Source of the DNA: JAKZRT01 sp965247915 | GTDB taxonomy: Bacteria > Pseudomonadota > Alphaproteobacteria > Rhodobacterales > Rhodobacteraceae | Assembly (NCBI GenBank): GCA_965247915.1 | Contig: OZ252048.1 | Span: forward strand, 744,001-808,000 | DNA: 64,000 bases | Reading direction: 5' to 3' | Shown here: one piece after another, positions 25,813 through 34,805 of the stretch | Position numbering within the stretch: the stretch's first letter is position 1 | How the letters are laid out: each line of letters begins with the position of its first letter | Position numbers and translations under genes: made by a program | The notes under the pieces: generated by a model | What the model saw: the letters and a program-made list of their open reading frames with translations, nothing else | The model's database searches: none | Told to the model about the DNA's origin: nothing

Positions 25813-26453
25813 GCTTATTTTTCGAAACCTGATGGTGACCTGCCAGCCGCGCACCCGGTCAATCGTTTCTACGACCGCTCGAACGCCTTCATTCCGGCCG
25901 ATAATTTCGGGGCCATGAGCCCGCTGCGCGCCATCTACGAATGGCCAGACTTCATGCCGTTCGTCCGCGCCGCCTTAGGCGAACCCGAAACCCGTTTTTT
26001 CCGCTACGACGATCCGCTCACGGATGTGATTATCAACATGGTCGACGATGGCGATGGCTTTCCCTGGCATTTCGACACCAACAATTACACCGTGACGCTG
26101 GCGATCCAGAACGGCGAGAGCGGCGGCGATTTCGAATATGCGCCCTACCTGCGAACCTCGACCGACGAATGTTTCGATGCGGTGCAAGCGGTGCTGGAGG
26201 ACCGGTCTGACCAGGTACACCGCCTGGTGCTGGAACCGGGTGATCTGCAGATATTCAAGGGCCGCTATGCGCTGCACCGCGTCACACCGGTGCGCGGGGC
26301 GACCAAACGCTACGTTGGCATTTTCTCGTTCGTGGAAACCGAAGGCATGTGCGGCGGCGTCGAACGCACCCGGCAGCTTTATGGCCGGGTCCTGCCGCGT
26401 CACTATGATCGTGCCGGCCTCAGATCAGACGCCCTGCGCGACTGAGCCCGCGC

Positions 26454-28472
26454 TCAAAGCAGCCCCCGGCCCTTCAACAGCGCCTCGGGCCCCGGCATCG
26501 CCCCGCGAAACTTGGTGTAAAGCGCATCCGCCTCCTCCGATCCGCCCGCCGACAAGATAAATTTCTCCAGCTTCCCGGCCATCTCGGTATCAAACGCTCC
26601 GCCGGCCTCTCCAAAAGCGGCAAAGGCATCGGCGTCCATCACCTCCGACCACATATAGCTGTAATAGCCGCTGGAATATCCGTCGCCTGCAAAAACATGG
26701 GCGAAATGCGGCGTGGCGTGGCGCATGGTGATCGCCGGTGGCATGGCAATTTCCTCAAGCACTTCAGCCTGTCGGGCCATCGGGTCGGCCGGTGCGGTGC
26801 TGTCGTGAAACGCCAGATCAACCAGCGCCGAGGCGACGAATTCAACGGTCTGAAAACCCATGTCATAGGTCCGCGCGCCCAAAAGGCGCGCCATCAGAGC
26901 CTCGGGCATCGGCGCGCCGGTCTCAACATGACGCGCGTGCTTAGCGAGCACTTCGGGTTCCTCCAGCCAATGTTCGAAAAGCTGGCTGGGCAGTTCGACG
27001 AAATCGCGCGCAACGGAAGTGCCGGAAATGCTGTCGTAGGTCACGTCGCTCAGCATCTGATGCAGCGCATGGCCAAATTCGTGAAAAAGAGTGCGCGCAT
27101 CATCGTAGCTGAGCAATGCCGGTTCGCACTCGGGCGGCTTGGCAAAATTGCAGACGTTATGCACCAGCGGCCGCACATCGCCGCCCAGCTTGCGCTGCGA
27201 CCGCCAGGCCGAACACCAGGCCCCTGACCGCTTGCCCGAGCGGGCAAAATAATCGGCGACGAAGACCGCCACGTGATTGCCGTTGCGGGTCACCTCCCAG
27301 GCCCGCACGTCGGCGTGGTAAAGCCGGGCCTCAAGCGGGGTGAACTCCAGCCCAAACAGGCGCGTCGCGCAGTCGAAAGCCGCCTCGATCATGCGCTCGA
27401 GCTGAAAATAGGGTTTGAGATCCTCCTCGCTCAGATCGTGCTCGGCCGCGCGGCGTTTCTCGGCGTAATACCTCCAGTCCCAGGGTGCCAGATCGCCGTT
27501 TATTCCATCCTCGTGCAGCATCGCCTCGAGACCCTTGGCATCGGCACGTGCGGCGTCGCGCGCCGGGGTCCAGACCCGCATCAGAAGATCGCGCGCCGCT
27601 TGGGGCGTTTTGGCCATTTCGATCTCCAGTTTGTAGTCGGCAAAACTGGCGTAGCCCAACAGCGCCGCGCGTTCGTGGCGCAGGTTCAGAATTTCTGCGG
27701 CGATGGCGCGGTTGTCGGTCTCGCCGCCACCCGCACCGCGCGACGTCCAGGCGGCAAAGGCCTTTTCACGCAGATCGCGGCGCGGCGAGAATTGCAAAAA
27801 CGGTACGATCAGCGACCGCGACGTGGTGATCACCGGCCCCCCGGCGCCTTTTTCGGCCCCCGCCGCGCGCGCCGCATCGACGACAAAGCCGGGAAGCCCG
27901 TCAAGGTCGCCCACGCTGAGCGCCATAAACCAGTCGCGTTCATCGGCCAGCAGGTTCTGGGTGAACGCGGTGCCCAAGACCGCTAGCCGGGCCTTGATTG
28001 TTTTCAACCTTTCGGCTCGCTCGCCTTCCAGTCGCGCACCGGAGCGCACGAAATCTCGGTGATGCAACTTCAGCACCTGGGCCTGTTCGGCGGTCAGGTC
28101 AAGGTCGTCCCGGTTCTGCCAAAGCTGGTCAAAACGCGCGAAAAGATTTGGGTTCATCGAAACTTCGGACCGGAAGGCCGACAATTTGGGCGCAAATTCG
28201 CGCTGCAACGCCTGGCGCGCCGGGTTGCTGTCGGTGCCGGCCAGCGCGTAAAACGTGCCCAATACCTTTTCAAGATCGCCCCCCATCGCTTCCAGCGCCT
28301 CGATGGTGTTGGCAAAGCTTGGGCGCGCCGGACTTTCGGTGATCGCCGCAAGCTCGTGCCGCGCGCTAGCCAGCGCCGCATCAAGCGCCGGTGCGAAGTC
28401 TTGGTCCCTGACCTCTGCAAACGGCGGCAGGCCGAAGGGGGTGTCCCAGGACGCAAGCAGGGGGTTGGTCAT
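26454..28472 (-). CDS. dcp: M3-family oligopeptidase / peptidyl-dipeptidase
   Basis: Zinc metallopeptidase that degrades short peptides in the cytoplasm. 672 residues, normal for the Dcp/PrlC branch. The zinc site HEFGHALHQ is seen in YDDARTLFHEFGHALHQML, with the downstream glutamate in ELPSQLFEHWLEE. N-terminal TNPLLASWDTPFGLPPFAEVRDQDFAPALDAAL is typical of Dcp. It could equally be called oligopeptidase A; the two are not separable here. The downstream oxygenase remnant is convergent. Confidence 0.9.
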   Translation of the reverse strand: MTNPLLASWDTPFGLPPFAEVRDQDFAPALDAALASARHELAAITESPARPSFANTIEALEAMGGDLEKVLGTFYALAGTDSNPARQALQREFAPKLSAFRSEVSMNPNLFARFDQLWQNRDDLDLTAEQAQVLKLHHRDFVRSGARLEGERAERLKTIKARLAVLGTAFTQNLLADERDWFMALSVGDLDGLPGFVVDAARAAGAEKGAGGPVITTSRSLIVPFLQFSPRRDLREKAFAAWTSRGAGGGETDNRAIAAEILNLRHERAALLGYASFADYKLEIEMAKTPQAARDLLMRVWTPARDAARADAKGLEAMLHEDGINGDLAPWDWRYYAEKRRAAEHDLSEEDLKPYFQLERMIEAAFDCATRLFGLEFTPLEARLYHADVRAWEVTRNGNHVAVFVADYFARSGKRSGAWCSAWRSQRKLGGDVRPLVHNVCNFAKPPECEPALLSYDDARTLFHEFGHALHQMLSDVTYDSISGTSVARDFVELPSQLFEHWLEEPEVLAKHARHVETGAPMPEALMARLLGARTYDMGFQTVEFVASALVDLAFHDSTAPADPMARQAEVLEEIAMPPAITMRHATPHFAHVFAGDGYSSGYYSYMWSEVMDADAFAAFGEAGGAFDTEMAGKLEKFILSAGGSEEADALYTKFRGAMPGPEALLKGRGLL

Positions 28473-28554
28473 TCGGCATCTCCGGCAGGGGAAGCTTTGA
28501 GGTAGTGCGCCCTGGCGGAAACTTCCAGCGCCGGTGAGGAATTATTGCGCCGCG

Positions 28555-29613
28555 TCAGCGCTGTGCAACTTTCGGTGATGATGGCGCGCCGCAGACCGGG
28601 CAATCATCGCGCTGCGTGACGGCAATCGTCCGGCTCTCGCCATTAAGCGCGTCATAGATCAAAAGCCGCCCCCGCAGGCCCTCGCCCGCCTGGGCGATTT
28701 CCTTGACCGCCTCGACCGCCATCATCGACCCGATGACACCGGGCAGCGGCCCCAGAACACCGGCTTCGGCGCATGACGGGGCCAGTCCGACGGCGGGGGC
28801 TTTTGGAAAGACACAAGCATAACAAGGCGCGCCGCGGGCCGGGTCGAAGGTGCTGATCTGGCCTTCCCACTGGCTGATCGCGCCGCTGATCAGCGGCAGG
28901 CGCGCGGCCACCGCGCTGCGGTTGACCAGATAGCGGGTGTCGAAATTGTCGGTGCCGTCGATGATCAGATTGTAATCGGCAAAGAGATCGGCGGAGATGT
29001 CTTCGGTCAGCCGACGGTGGTAGGGACGCACGGCGACAAAGGGGTTCTGCGCCTGCATCGCGGCCTGCGCCGAAAAGACCTTGGGCTTGCCGATGTCGGC
29101 GTCGGCGTGGATCACCTGGCGCTGCAAGTTCGAATTATCGACCACATCGTCGTCGATTACCCCGATGGTGCCGACCCCGCAAGCGGCCAGATAGCTGAGC
29201 ACCGGGCTGCCCAGCCCGCCCGCGCCGATGACCAGAACTCGCGCCTTTTTCAGGCGCTGCTGTCCGGCCCCGCCAATCTCGCGCAGAACGATGTGGCGAG
29301 CATTTCGTTCCACCTCGGCTTCGGCCGAACGGCTGTCAGCCGCGACGGTCGTTTCGGGTGCCGCCCGGGCGCGGAGACGCGCCAACCACATCCGATACGC
29401 CCAGACCAGCACCGTGACCCCGCCAAGCACCAGCCAGGGGGTGGCCGACCCGCCGGTGGCCTCGCGCAGCGCCGCGCCATCCGGCAAAAGCCCATGCAAC
29501 GCCAGAACCGCAATGTAGAGCAGGCCAAGACCGGCCAGGCGCAATTGAACCGGGGTTTTGGTCAGCCAGCCGATGCCCCAGATGGCGGCACCCGCGATCA
29601 AAACCGCGCCCAT
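28555..29613 (-). CDS. moeB: MoeB/ThiF-family adenylyltransferase with N-terminal membrane region
   Basis: Activates the C-terminus of a sulfur-carrier protein (MoaD or ThiS) by adenylation, for molybdopterin or thiamin synthesis. The catalytic domain starts at about residue 108: VLVIGAGGLGSPVLSYLAACGVGTIGVIDDDVVDNSNLQRQVIH has the nucleotide-binding loop, and R (NLQRQ), GTDNFDTRY and the zinc ligands CYAC and CPVCG are present. Unusually, the first 100 residues contain two or three hydrophobic segments, so the enzyme seems membrane-attached. No rhodanese domain. Four bases separate it from dut on the same strand. Confidence 0.88.
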   Translation of the reverse strand: MGAVLIAGAAIWGIGWLTKTPVQLRLAGLGLLYIAVLALHGLLPDGAALREATGGSATPWLVLGGVTVLVWAYRMWLARLRARAAPETTVAADSRSAEAEVERNARHIVLREIGGAGQQRLKKARVLVIGAGGLGSPVLSYLAACGVGTIGVIDDDVVDNSNLQRQVIHADADIGKPKVFSAQAAMQAQNPFVAVRPYHRRLTEDISADLFADYNLIIDGTDNFDTRYLVNRSAVAARLPLISGAISQWEGQISTFDPARGAPCYACVFPKAPAVGLAPSCAEAGVLGPLPGVIGSMMAVEAVKEIAQAGEGLRGRLLIYDALNGESRTIAVTQRDDCPVCGAPSSPKVAQR

Positions 29614-29616
29614 GAT

Positions 29617-30084
29617 TCAGCCAACCCCGGTCGAGCCGAACCCGTCCGACCCGCGGCCCGTGTCATCGAGCGCATCGGTCAGGGAAAACCCGGCCTGCAC
29701 CACTGGTGCCACGACCAATTGCGCGATGCGGTCGCCGTGGGCGATTGTGACCGGCGCGGATCCGAGATTGATCGCGATCACCCCCAAAGGCCCGCGATAA
29801 TCGCTGTCGATAGTGCCCGGTGAATTGGCCACGCTCAGCCCCTGCTTCAGCGCCAGCCCCGATCGCGGGCGGATTTGAATCTCAAATCCCGGCGGGACCG
29901 CGGCGCGCAGTCCGGTCGGGACAAGCGCCCGCCCACCCGGTTCTATCGTCATGCCATGGCTGCGCAACGACCCGCCAAAATTGGCCCGAACATCAGCCCC
30001 CGCCGCGCCGGGTGTCGCATAGCAGGGCAAAGCGACAGCCGGGTCGGCATCGGCGGTGCGGGTCAGGGCAATTTCGGGCGTCAT
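29617..30084 (-). CDS. dut: dUTP diphosphatase (dUTPase)
   Basis: Hydrolyses dUTP to dUMP and pyrophosphate, keeping uracil out of DNA and feeding thymidylate synthesis. 155 residues, trimeric family. Motifs in order: GAAGADVRA (motif 1), IQIRPRSGLALKQG (motif 2), NSPGTIDSDYRGPLGVIAIN (motif 3), RIAQLV (motif 4) and the C-terminal GRGSDGFGSTG (motif 5). The ATG at 30084 overlaps the coaBC stop (ATGA), so translation is probably coupled, as often seen in alphaproteobacteria. Confidence 0.96.
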   Translation of the reverse strand: MTPEIALTRTADADPAVALPCYATPGAAGADVRANFGGSLRSHGMTIEPGGRALVPTGLRAAVPPGFEIQIRPRSGLALKQGLSVANSPGTIDSDYRGPLGVIAINLGSAPVTIAHGDRIAQLVVAPVVQAGFSLTDALDDTGRGSDGFGSTGVG

Positions 30085-31274
30085 GCCAGGCTATCGGCGA
30101 TACGCGCGGCCAGTTTGCGGGCAACTTCGTCCTTGCCCATGCGCGGCCAGTCCTCGGCCCCGTCGGCGGTGATCAGGGTCACGGCGTTTTCCGTGCCACC
30201 CATGATGCCGGTGCCGGGCGAGACATCGTTGGCCAGGATCCAGTCACAGCCCTTGCGCGCCCGTTTGGCGGTGGCGTTCTTGGTGACGTCCTCGGTCTCG
30301 GCGGCAAAGCCCACAACCAGCGCGGGCCGCCCTTTGCGCATCTGCGCCACCGTTGCCAGAATGTCGGGATTTTCCCTGAACGAAAGCGCGGGAGGACCGG
30401 ATTTGTCCTTTTTCAACTTCTCGCCGCTTGCGTTCTTTACCGCCCAGTCCGCGACGGCGGCGGCGAAAACCGCGGCGTCGGAGGGCAGCGCGGCTTTGAC
30501 GGCGGCCATCATCTGGGCGGCGGTCTCAACCCGGATCGCCCTGACGCCGGCAGGTGGCGGCACGATCGCCGGGCCGGTGACAAAACTGACCTGGGCGCCC
30601 AGCCCCGACAGCGCCGCGGCAATCGCCGCGCCCTGCGCACCCGAAGAGCGGTTGGCGATATTGCGCACCGGATCAATCGGCTCATGCGTTGGACCCGAGG
30701 TGACGATGATATGTCGCCCCCGAAGCGGGCCATCGGCCAGAGCGGCGGCGGCGGCGTCAACGATCGCGGGCACTTCGGCCATGCGGCCCGGTCCGAACTC
30801 GCCACAGGCCATCGCGCCGTCAACCGGCCCGACCACCAGAATGCCGTCGTCCAGCAGTTGGTGAAGATTGCGCCGCGTCGCTGCATGTTCCCACATCCGC
30901 ACATTCATCGCCGGTGCGATCAGCACCCGCTTGTCGGTGGCCATGAGCAGGGTCGAAGCCAGATCGTTGGCGTGCCCGCCCGCCATTTTCGCCATCAGAT
31001 CGGCGGTTGCCGGAGCCACCACGACCAGATCGGCGGCGCGCGAAAGCTCGATATGGCCCATCTCGGCCTCGTCGGTCAGATCGAAAAGGTCGCGGTAAAC
31101 CTTTTCGACGGCCAGCGCCGAGGCGCTAAGCGGGGTCACAAATTCTTCACCGGCGCGGGTCAGCACCGGGGTCACGCCCGCACCGGCGTCGCGCAAACGC
31201 CGGATCAGCTCCAGCGACTTGAAAGCCGCGATGCCGCCGCCGATGATCAGAAGAATGCGCTTGCCCGCCAGCAT
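30081..31274 (-). CDS. coaBC: Bifunctional phosphopantothenoylcysteine decarboxylase / phosphopantothenate-cysteine ligase
   Basis: Two consecutive steps of coenzyme A synthesis. 397 residues. The N-terminal FMN-dependent decarboxylase domain shows ILLIIGGGIAAFKSLELIRRL, TPVLTRAGEEFVTPL and APAMNVRMW. The C-terminal ligase domain begins near residue 190 with IIVTSGPTHEPIDPVRNIANRSSGAQG and includes ALVVGFAAETEDV and WILANDV. The ATG at 31274 gives the standard N-terminus; six extra codons upstream are possible. Overlaps dut and forms one operon with dut and moeB. Confidence 0.95.
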   Translation of the reverse strand: MLAGKRILLIIGGGIAAFKSLELIRRLRDAGAGVTPVLTRAGEEFVTPLSASALAVEKVYRDLFDLTDEAEMGHIELSRAADLVVVAPATADLMAKMAGGHANDLASTLLMATDKRVLIAPAMNVRMWEHAATRRNLHQLLDDGILVVGPVDGAMACGEFGPGRMAEVPAIVDAAAAALADGPLRGRHIIVTSGPTHEPIDPVRNIANRSSGAQGAAIAAALSGLGAQVSFVTGPAIVPPPAGVRAIRVETAAQMMAAVKAALPSDAAVFAAAVADWAVKNASGEKLKKDKSGPPALSFRENPDILATVAQMRKGRPALVVGFAAETEDVTKNATAKRARKGCDWILANDVSPGTGIMGGTENAVTLITADGAEDWPRMGKDEVARKLAARIADSLA

Positions 31275-31433
31275 GTTCGCCCCTTTCGGCACTCTGCACC
31301 CGCCTGAATCTAGAGGGCCGTCGGTGGAAACTCAACCAGCCCGGTTGCAAGTGGGTGCATTGAAAGGCTTTGCGGGATTGATTTGTCCCCCGCGCCGGTG
31401 CCATCACGGGCGATGAATTGAAAGGGCTAAGTG

Positions 31434-31955
31434 ATGGGTCGGTTGACATTGGTGCTGGGCGGCGTGGCCTCGGGAAAATCGGAATTCGCCGAGGCTTTGG
31501 TCCTGCGCGTGGGCGGCGCGCCGGTCTATGTGGCCACGGCCGAGGCGCATGATGACGAGATGCGCGCCAAGATTGCCATCCATCAGGCCCGCCGCCAGGG
31601 CGCGGGCTGGCTGACCCGCGAGGCCCCGCGCGATCTTGGCGCGGCGTTTGGCGACCTTCCCGAAGGCGCCATCGTTTTAATCGACTGCGCGACGATGTGG
31701 CTGAGCAATCACCTGCTGGCAGGCGAAGACGGCGCTGAACTGGCAGACGCGCTGGTTGCGATACTGGCGGCCTGCCCCGCGCCGGTCGTGGTGGTGTCGA
31801 ACGAAGTCGGTCTTGGCGGCGTGGCCGCGAACGCTCTGGCGCGCGCGTTTGCGGCCGCGCAGGGGAGCTTGAACCGGGCCCTGGCGGCCGAGGCAGGAGT
31901 AGTGGTTCAGGTGGTGGCCGGCTTGCCGCAGGTGCTGAAAGGCAGCTTGCCTTGA
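31434..31955 (+). CDS. cobU: Adenosylcobinamide kinase / adenosylcobinamide-phosphate guanylyltransferase
   Basis: Phosphorylates adenosylcobinamide and links it to GMP in the nucleotide-loop assembly of vitamin B12. 173 residues. P-loop GGVASGKSEFAEAL, conserved PVYVATAEAHDDEM, IDCATMWLSNHL and VVVSNEVGLGGVAANALAR. The ATG at 34 bases into the ribosome-binding region (31434) follows AAAGGG; GTG 31431 is an alternative. It overlaps the next gene by four bases. I see no cobalamin riboswitch in the 140 bases upstream. Confidence 0.93.
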   Translation: MGRLTLVLGGVASGKSEFAEALVLRVGGAPVYVATAEAHDDEMRAKIAIHQARRQGAGWLTREAPRDLGAAFGDLPEGAIVLIDCATMWLSNHLLAGEDGAELADALVAILAACPAPVVVVSNEVGLGGVAANALARAFAAAQGSLNRALAAEAGVVVQVVAGLPQVLKGSLP

Positions 31956-32521
31956 AACGCATCTGGTGGCTGCGGCACGGTCCGACCCATGCCAAGGGCA
32001 TGATCGGTTGGACCGATGTGCCCGCAGACCTGAGCGACACAGGCAGGATTGACCGTCTGACCGCGTGGTTGCCGAACGTTCCGGTGGTGTCTTCCGACCT
32101 TCTGCGCGCCGTCGAAACCGCCGATGCCATTGCCGGGTCGCGCTGTCGGCTGAAAAACGCGCCCGATCTGCGCGAGTTCAATTTTGGTGCCTGGGAGGGT
32201 CGCCGCACCGCCGATATCGAGGCCGAAAGCCCCGACCTGATCCGCGCCTTCTGGGATGGGGCGGGCGATGTCCGCCCGCCGCATGGCGAAAGCTGGAATG
32301 ACCTCGCGGCGCGGGTCAGCGCCGCCGCTGACCGGCTGCTGGACGAGGCAGGTGGCGACCTCATCGCCGTGGCGCATATGGGGGCGATATTGACGCAGCT
32401 GCAACGTGCGCTGGCGCTCAGCCCGGTTCAGACCATGCGCCACCGGATCGACAATCTGTCGGTCACGCAGCTGACGTTTCATAGCTTCTGGCGGGCTGAG
32501 ACGATCAATCACTGCCCGTGA
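31952..32521 (+). CDS. Histidine phosphatase (alpha-ribazole phosphatase-like)
   Basis: 189 residues, starting at TTG 31952 inside the cobU stop (TTGA). The catalytic RHG is in WWLRHGPTHAKG, with the second His in LIAVAHMGAI and acidic LREFNFGAWEGR. Overlap with cobU suggests alpha-ribazole-5'-phosphate phosphatase (CobC), a late step of B12 assembly; other small-molecule phosphatases share the fold, so this is inferred from context. Confidence 0.82.
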   Translation: MKRIWWLRHGPTHAKGMIGWTDVPADLSDTGRIDRLTAWLPNVPVVSSDLLRAVETADAIAGSRCRLKNAPDLREFNFGAWEGRRTADIEAESPDLIRAFWDGAGDVRPPHGESWNDLAARVSAAADRLLDEAGGDLIAVAHMGAILTQLQRALALSPVQTMRHRIDNLSVTQLTFHSFWRAETINHCP

Positions 32522-32579
32522 TCAGCGTGATCACAAGCTTTGGGTGTCGCGGGATGCCGCGGTCAGCTATGACCGCCCC

Positions 32580-33455
32580 ATGACCTATCATCTTGCCATT
32601 GGCGACCGCGCCTATTCCAGCTGGTCTTTGCGGGCCTGGCTGTTGTTCGACCGCTTCGGGATTGACTGCAAGACCACGCTGCTGGACTTCGCGGCGGGGC
32701 CTGTGGTGGGTCAGCTGGCCGATTTCGCACCCGCCCGCACGGTGCCCGCCCTGCGCCTGCCCGAAGGCGGCGTGATCGCCGAAAGCCTGGCGATCGCCGA
32801 GGAACTGGCCAGCCGCCACCCCGGTCTGGGCCTTTGGCCCGCAGAGCCGGCCGCGCGGGCCACGGCCCGGGCGCTGGCCGCGGAAATGCACAGCGGGTTC
32901 AGCGCCTTGCGCACGGATTGCCCGATGAACCTGCGCACTGGTTACCGGGGCTTTCAGCCCTCCGAGGCGGTTGCGGCCGACGTGGCCCGTATCGAAGATC
33001 TCTGGTCGCGCGCACGGACGGCGCACGGTCAGGAAGGCCCCTGGCTCTGCGGCGATTACTCGATTGCAGACGCCTTTTATGCGCCGGTTGCCGCGCGCAT
33101 TTCGGAATACGCGTTGAAGGTCAGTCCCGGGGCGCAGGCCTATGTTTCCGCGCATCTGGCCGATCCATCGTTTCGGCGCTGGCGGGCGATGGGGCTGGCG
33201 CGCGGCGCGGTTCTGCCCCGGTATGCCAAGGACAATAAAACCGCACCATGGCCCGGCCCCGCGCCCCTGACCGCGCGCGCCGTTGACCAGGGCACACCCG
33301 AGAACAACCGCTGCCCCTATTCGGGAAAGCCGGTTACGCACTTGATGGAGATCGGGGGCCGCACCTTCGGCTTTTGCAACGCTTTTTGCCGGGACAAGAC
33401 GGTGGCGGATGCAAGGGTCTGGCCAGGATTCATGAAAATTTTCGCCAAAGGGTGA
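32580..33455 (+). CDS. Glutathione S-transferase with C-terminal cysteine motif
   Basis: 291 residues. Residues 1-75 form a thioredoxin-like GST domain (LAIGDRAYSSWSLRAWLLF, TVPALRLPEGGVIAESLAIAEEL) and 80-205 the helical domain. The last 48 residues are unusual for a GST: C245-P-Y-S-G-K, then FGFC266-NAFC270-RDK, a pattern like small zinc- or metal-binding YHS/TRASH modules. The ATG at 32580 gives the normal N-terminus. Role probably in detoxification, possibly with metal binding; substrate unknown. Confidence 0.85.
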   Translation: MTYHLAIGDRAYSSWSLRAWLLFDRFGIDCKTTLLDFAAGPVVGQLADFAPARTVPALRLPEGGVIAESLAIAEELASRHPGLGLWPAEPAARATARALAAEMHSGFSALRTDCPMNLRTGYRGFQPSEAVAADVARIEDLWSRARTAHGQEGPWLCGDYSIADAFYAPVAARISEYALKVSPGAQAYVSAHLADPSFRRWRAMGLARGAVLPRYAKDNKTAPWPGPAPLTARAVDQGTPENNRCPYSGKPVTHLMEIGGRTFGFCNAFCRDKTVADARVWPGFMKIFAKG

Positions 33456-33549
33456 CTTACTCGCGGCTTGCGGACATGATTGACGATAAAGAAGTCAATA
33501 TCCGCAACAGGCTGTCACGGGGCAAATTCAGTGCCGCATTTCTTCGTCA

Positions 33550-34465
33550 ATGTCTAAGCGCGATTGGATTGTTGCGGCTACAATTGGGTTAGCACTTTGG
33601 GCCGCGTCCGGGCAGGCCCAAGAAGAAGCTCAGGGCGAACAGCGGCGGGCCGAATCCCAAGAGCAGCCAGCCCAACAATATCCGGTTCCTTTCCCGATTC
33701 ACATTGTCGAGGACGAGGCCGCCGCCGACGCCCGCGAGCGCAGCGAAGCCGAAGCCCGCCAGCACGACGAAAACGACCTTATCGCCCAACAGGGAATGAA
33801 CGCGGCCACGCAGGCTATGAATGAAGCCACTCAAAGAATGGCTAACCATTCTTTCTGGTCTACATTGGCGATTTGGATTGGTACGGCGTTGCTCGTTGGC
33901 ACTCTTGTTCTCGCCGTGTTGACCAATAATTTGGCGGTCAAGGCTGTCAAAAAACACCCGCGAATTGGGGGAAACTCAGGTCCGAGCTTATGTCGGCGTT
34001 GGGAAGTGTTCCTTCATACTTGACGGAAATGAAGCGAGGGTTATCGCAGAATTTATGAACACGGGCAAAACTCCTGCCACGGAAATGAGAATACTCTGGG
34101 GCCTTCATTTCGAGGCCGGGAACGAAGGGCGATACGTTACTGCGCAAATCCATATCGGCTCTGGCCCGCCCCTAGGGTCGATAGCAATCGTTGGCGCAGG
34201 TCGAACGGCTAAACCCGACGCTAAGAAAACTCTTACTGATGGGCAAATTGCAGCATTGGAAGCTGGCGAAGCTAGGTTGGTCTTCGCGGGAACACTCAGA
34301 TATACCGACGTTTTCGGGCACCCCTGGGCGCAAAACTTTCAATGGGCCAACGGCAAGGACTACGGGGCCTTCACTCGCGATGGCCCCATGGTTGCATCCA
34401 AATTCAACGAGCCAGAACGCGAGATAACAAATGAGCTACCCCCCGAAATTCGGACACTGACGTAA
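33550..34465 (+). pseudogene. Hypothetical exported/membrane protein, frameshifted in an A-run and possibly truncated by IS3
   Basis: The first part (ATG 33550) encodes a signal-peptide-like start, a Glu/Gln-rich region, a coiled-coil-like segment (ATQAMNEATQRM) and one membrane helix. The second part, read from VKNTRELGETQVRAYVGV, is in the +1-shifted frame to 34465. Reading five A instead of six in the run at about 33947-33952 joins the two into one protein of about 304 residues. The stop codon TAA (34463-34465) coincides with the apparent left end of an IS3 element, so the true 3' end may be missing. Function unknown. Confidence 0.65.
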
Positions 34466-34511
34466 GCTGCGATTTGTAGTCTGCTGATCTTCAACACGAA
34501 GGAGATCAGAA

Positions 34512-34805
34512 ATGTCGAAACGAAAGCAACATCATCCAGAGTTTAAGGCCAAGGTGGCATTGGAGGCGCTGAAGGGGGAGGCGACGGTTTCAGAGTTGGC
34601 GAGCCGGTTTGGCGTGCATCCTACCATGATCCATCAATGGAAACGTGCGTTGCTTGAAGGCGCGTCGAGCGTGTTCGGGCGCGGCAGCAGGAAAGCGGCT
34701 GAAGTTGACGAAGAACAGGTTAAAGACTTGCACGCCAAGATAGGGGAGCTGGCCGTCGCCAACGATTTTTTGGCCAGAAAGCTCAAGCCCTGGGCCGGCA
34801 AGTGA
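34512..34805 (+). CDS. IS3-family transposase OrfA
   Basis: 97 residues; helix-turn-helix DNA-binding protein. N-terminal KAKVALEALKGEATVSELASRFGVHPTMIHQWK is the usual HTH_8-type module, followed by a leucine-zipper-like stretch (EEQVKDLHAKIGELAVANDFLARKL). AAGGAG stands eight bases before the ATG. OrfB starts within its stop codon region in the -1 frame, so a fused OrfAB transposase by ribosomal slippage is expected from the family. Confidence 0.92.
   Translation: MSKRKQHHPEFKAKVALEALKGEATVSELASRFGVHPTMIHQWKRALLEGASSVFGRGSRKAAEVDEEQVKDLHAKIGELAVANDFLARKLKPWAGK

Larger units (their letters stand above)
24324..26445 (+). pseudogene. 2-oxoglutarate/Fe(II) oxygenase-like protein, interrupted by IS5
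   Basis: Removing 24544-25812 and one copy of the GCTT duplication restores a continuous frame of 282 residues. The join reads SRTNAYFSKPDGD. The 3' half carries the iron-binding HxD in FPWHFDTNN, a distal His in YALHRVTPVRG, and a C-terminal helix. It would be a non-haem iron dioxygenase, perhaps acting on an amino acid or small metabolite; no closer assignment is possible. As it stands the gene is broken after codon 73 and is surely inactive. The ATG at 24324 has GAGGAGG upstream. Confidence 0.88.

Noticed and set aside
29820..31307. Plus-strand frame across dut and coaBC
   Set aside because: Antisense of two well-identified genes; sequence is Arg/Pro-rich as expected of a shadow.
31300..31433. 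Possible cobalamin riboswitch upstream of cobU
   Set aside because: No B12-box-like sequence and no long structured leader; only about 140 bases available.
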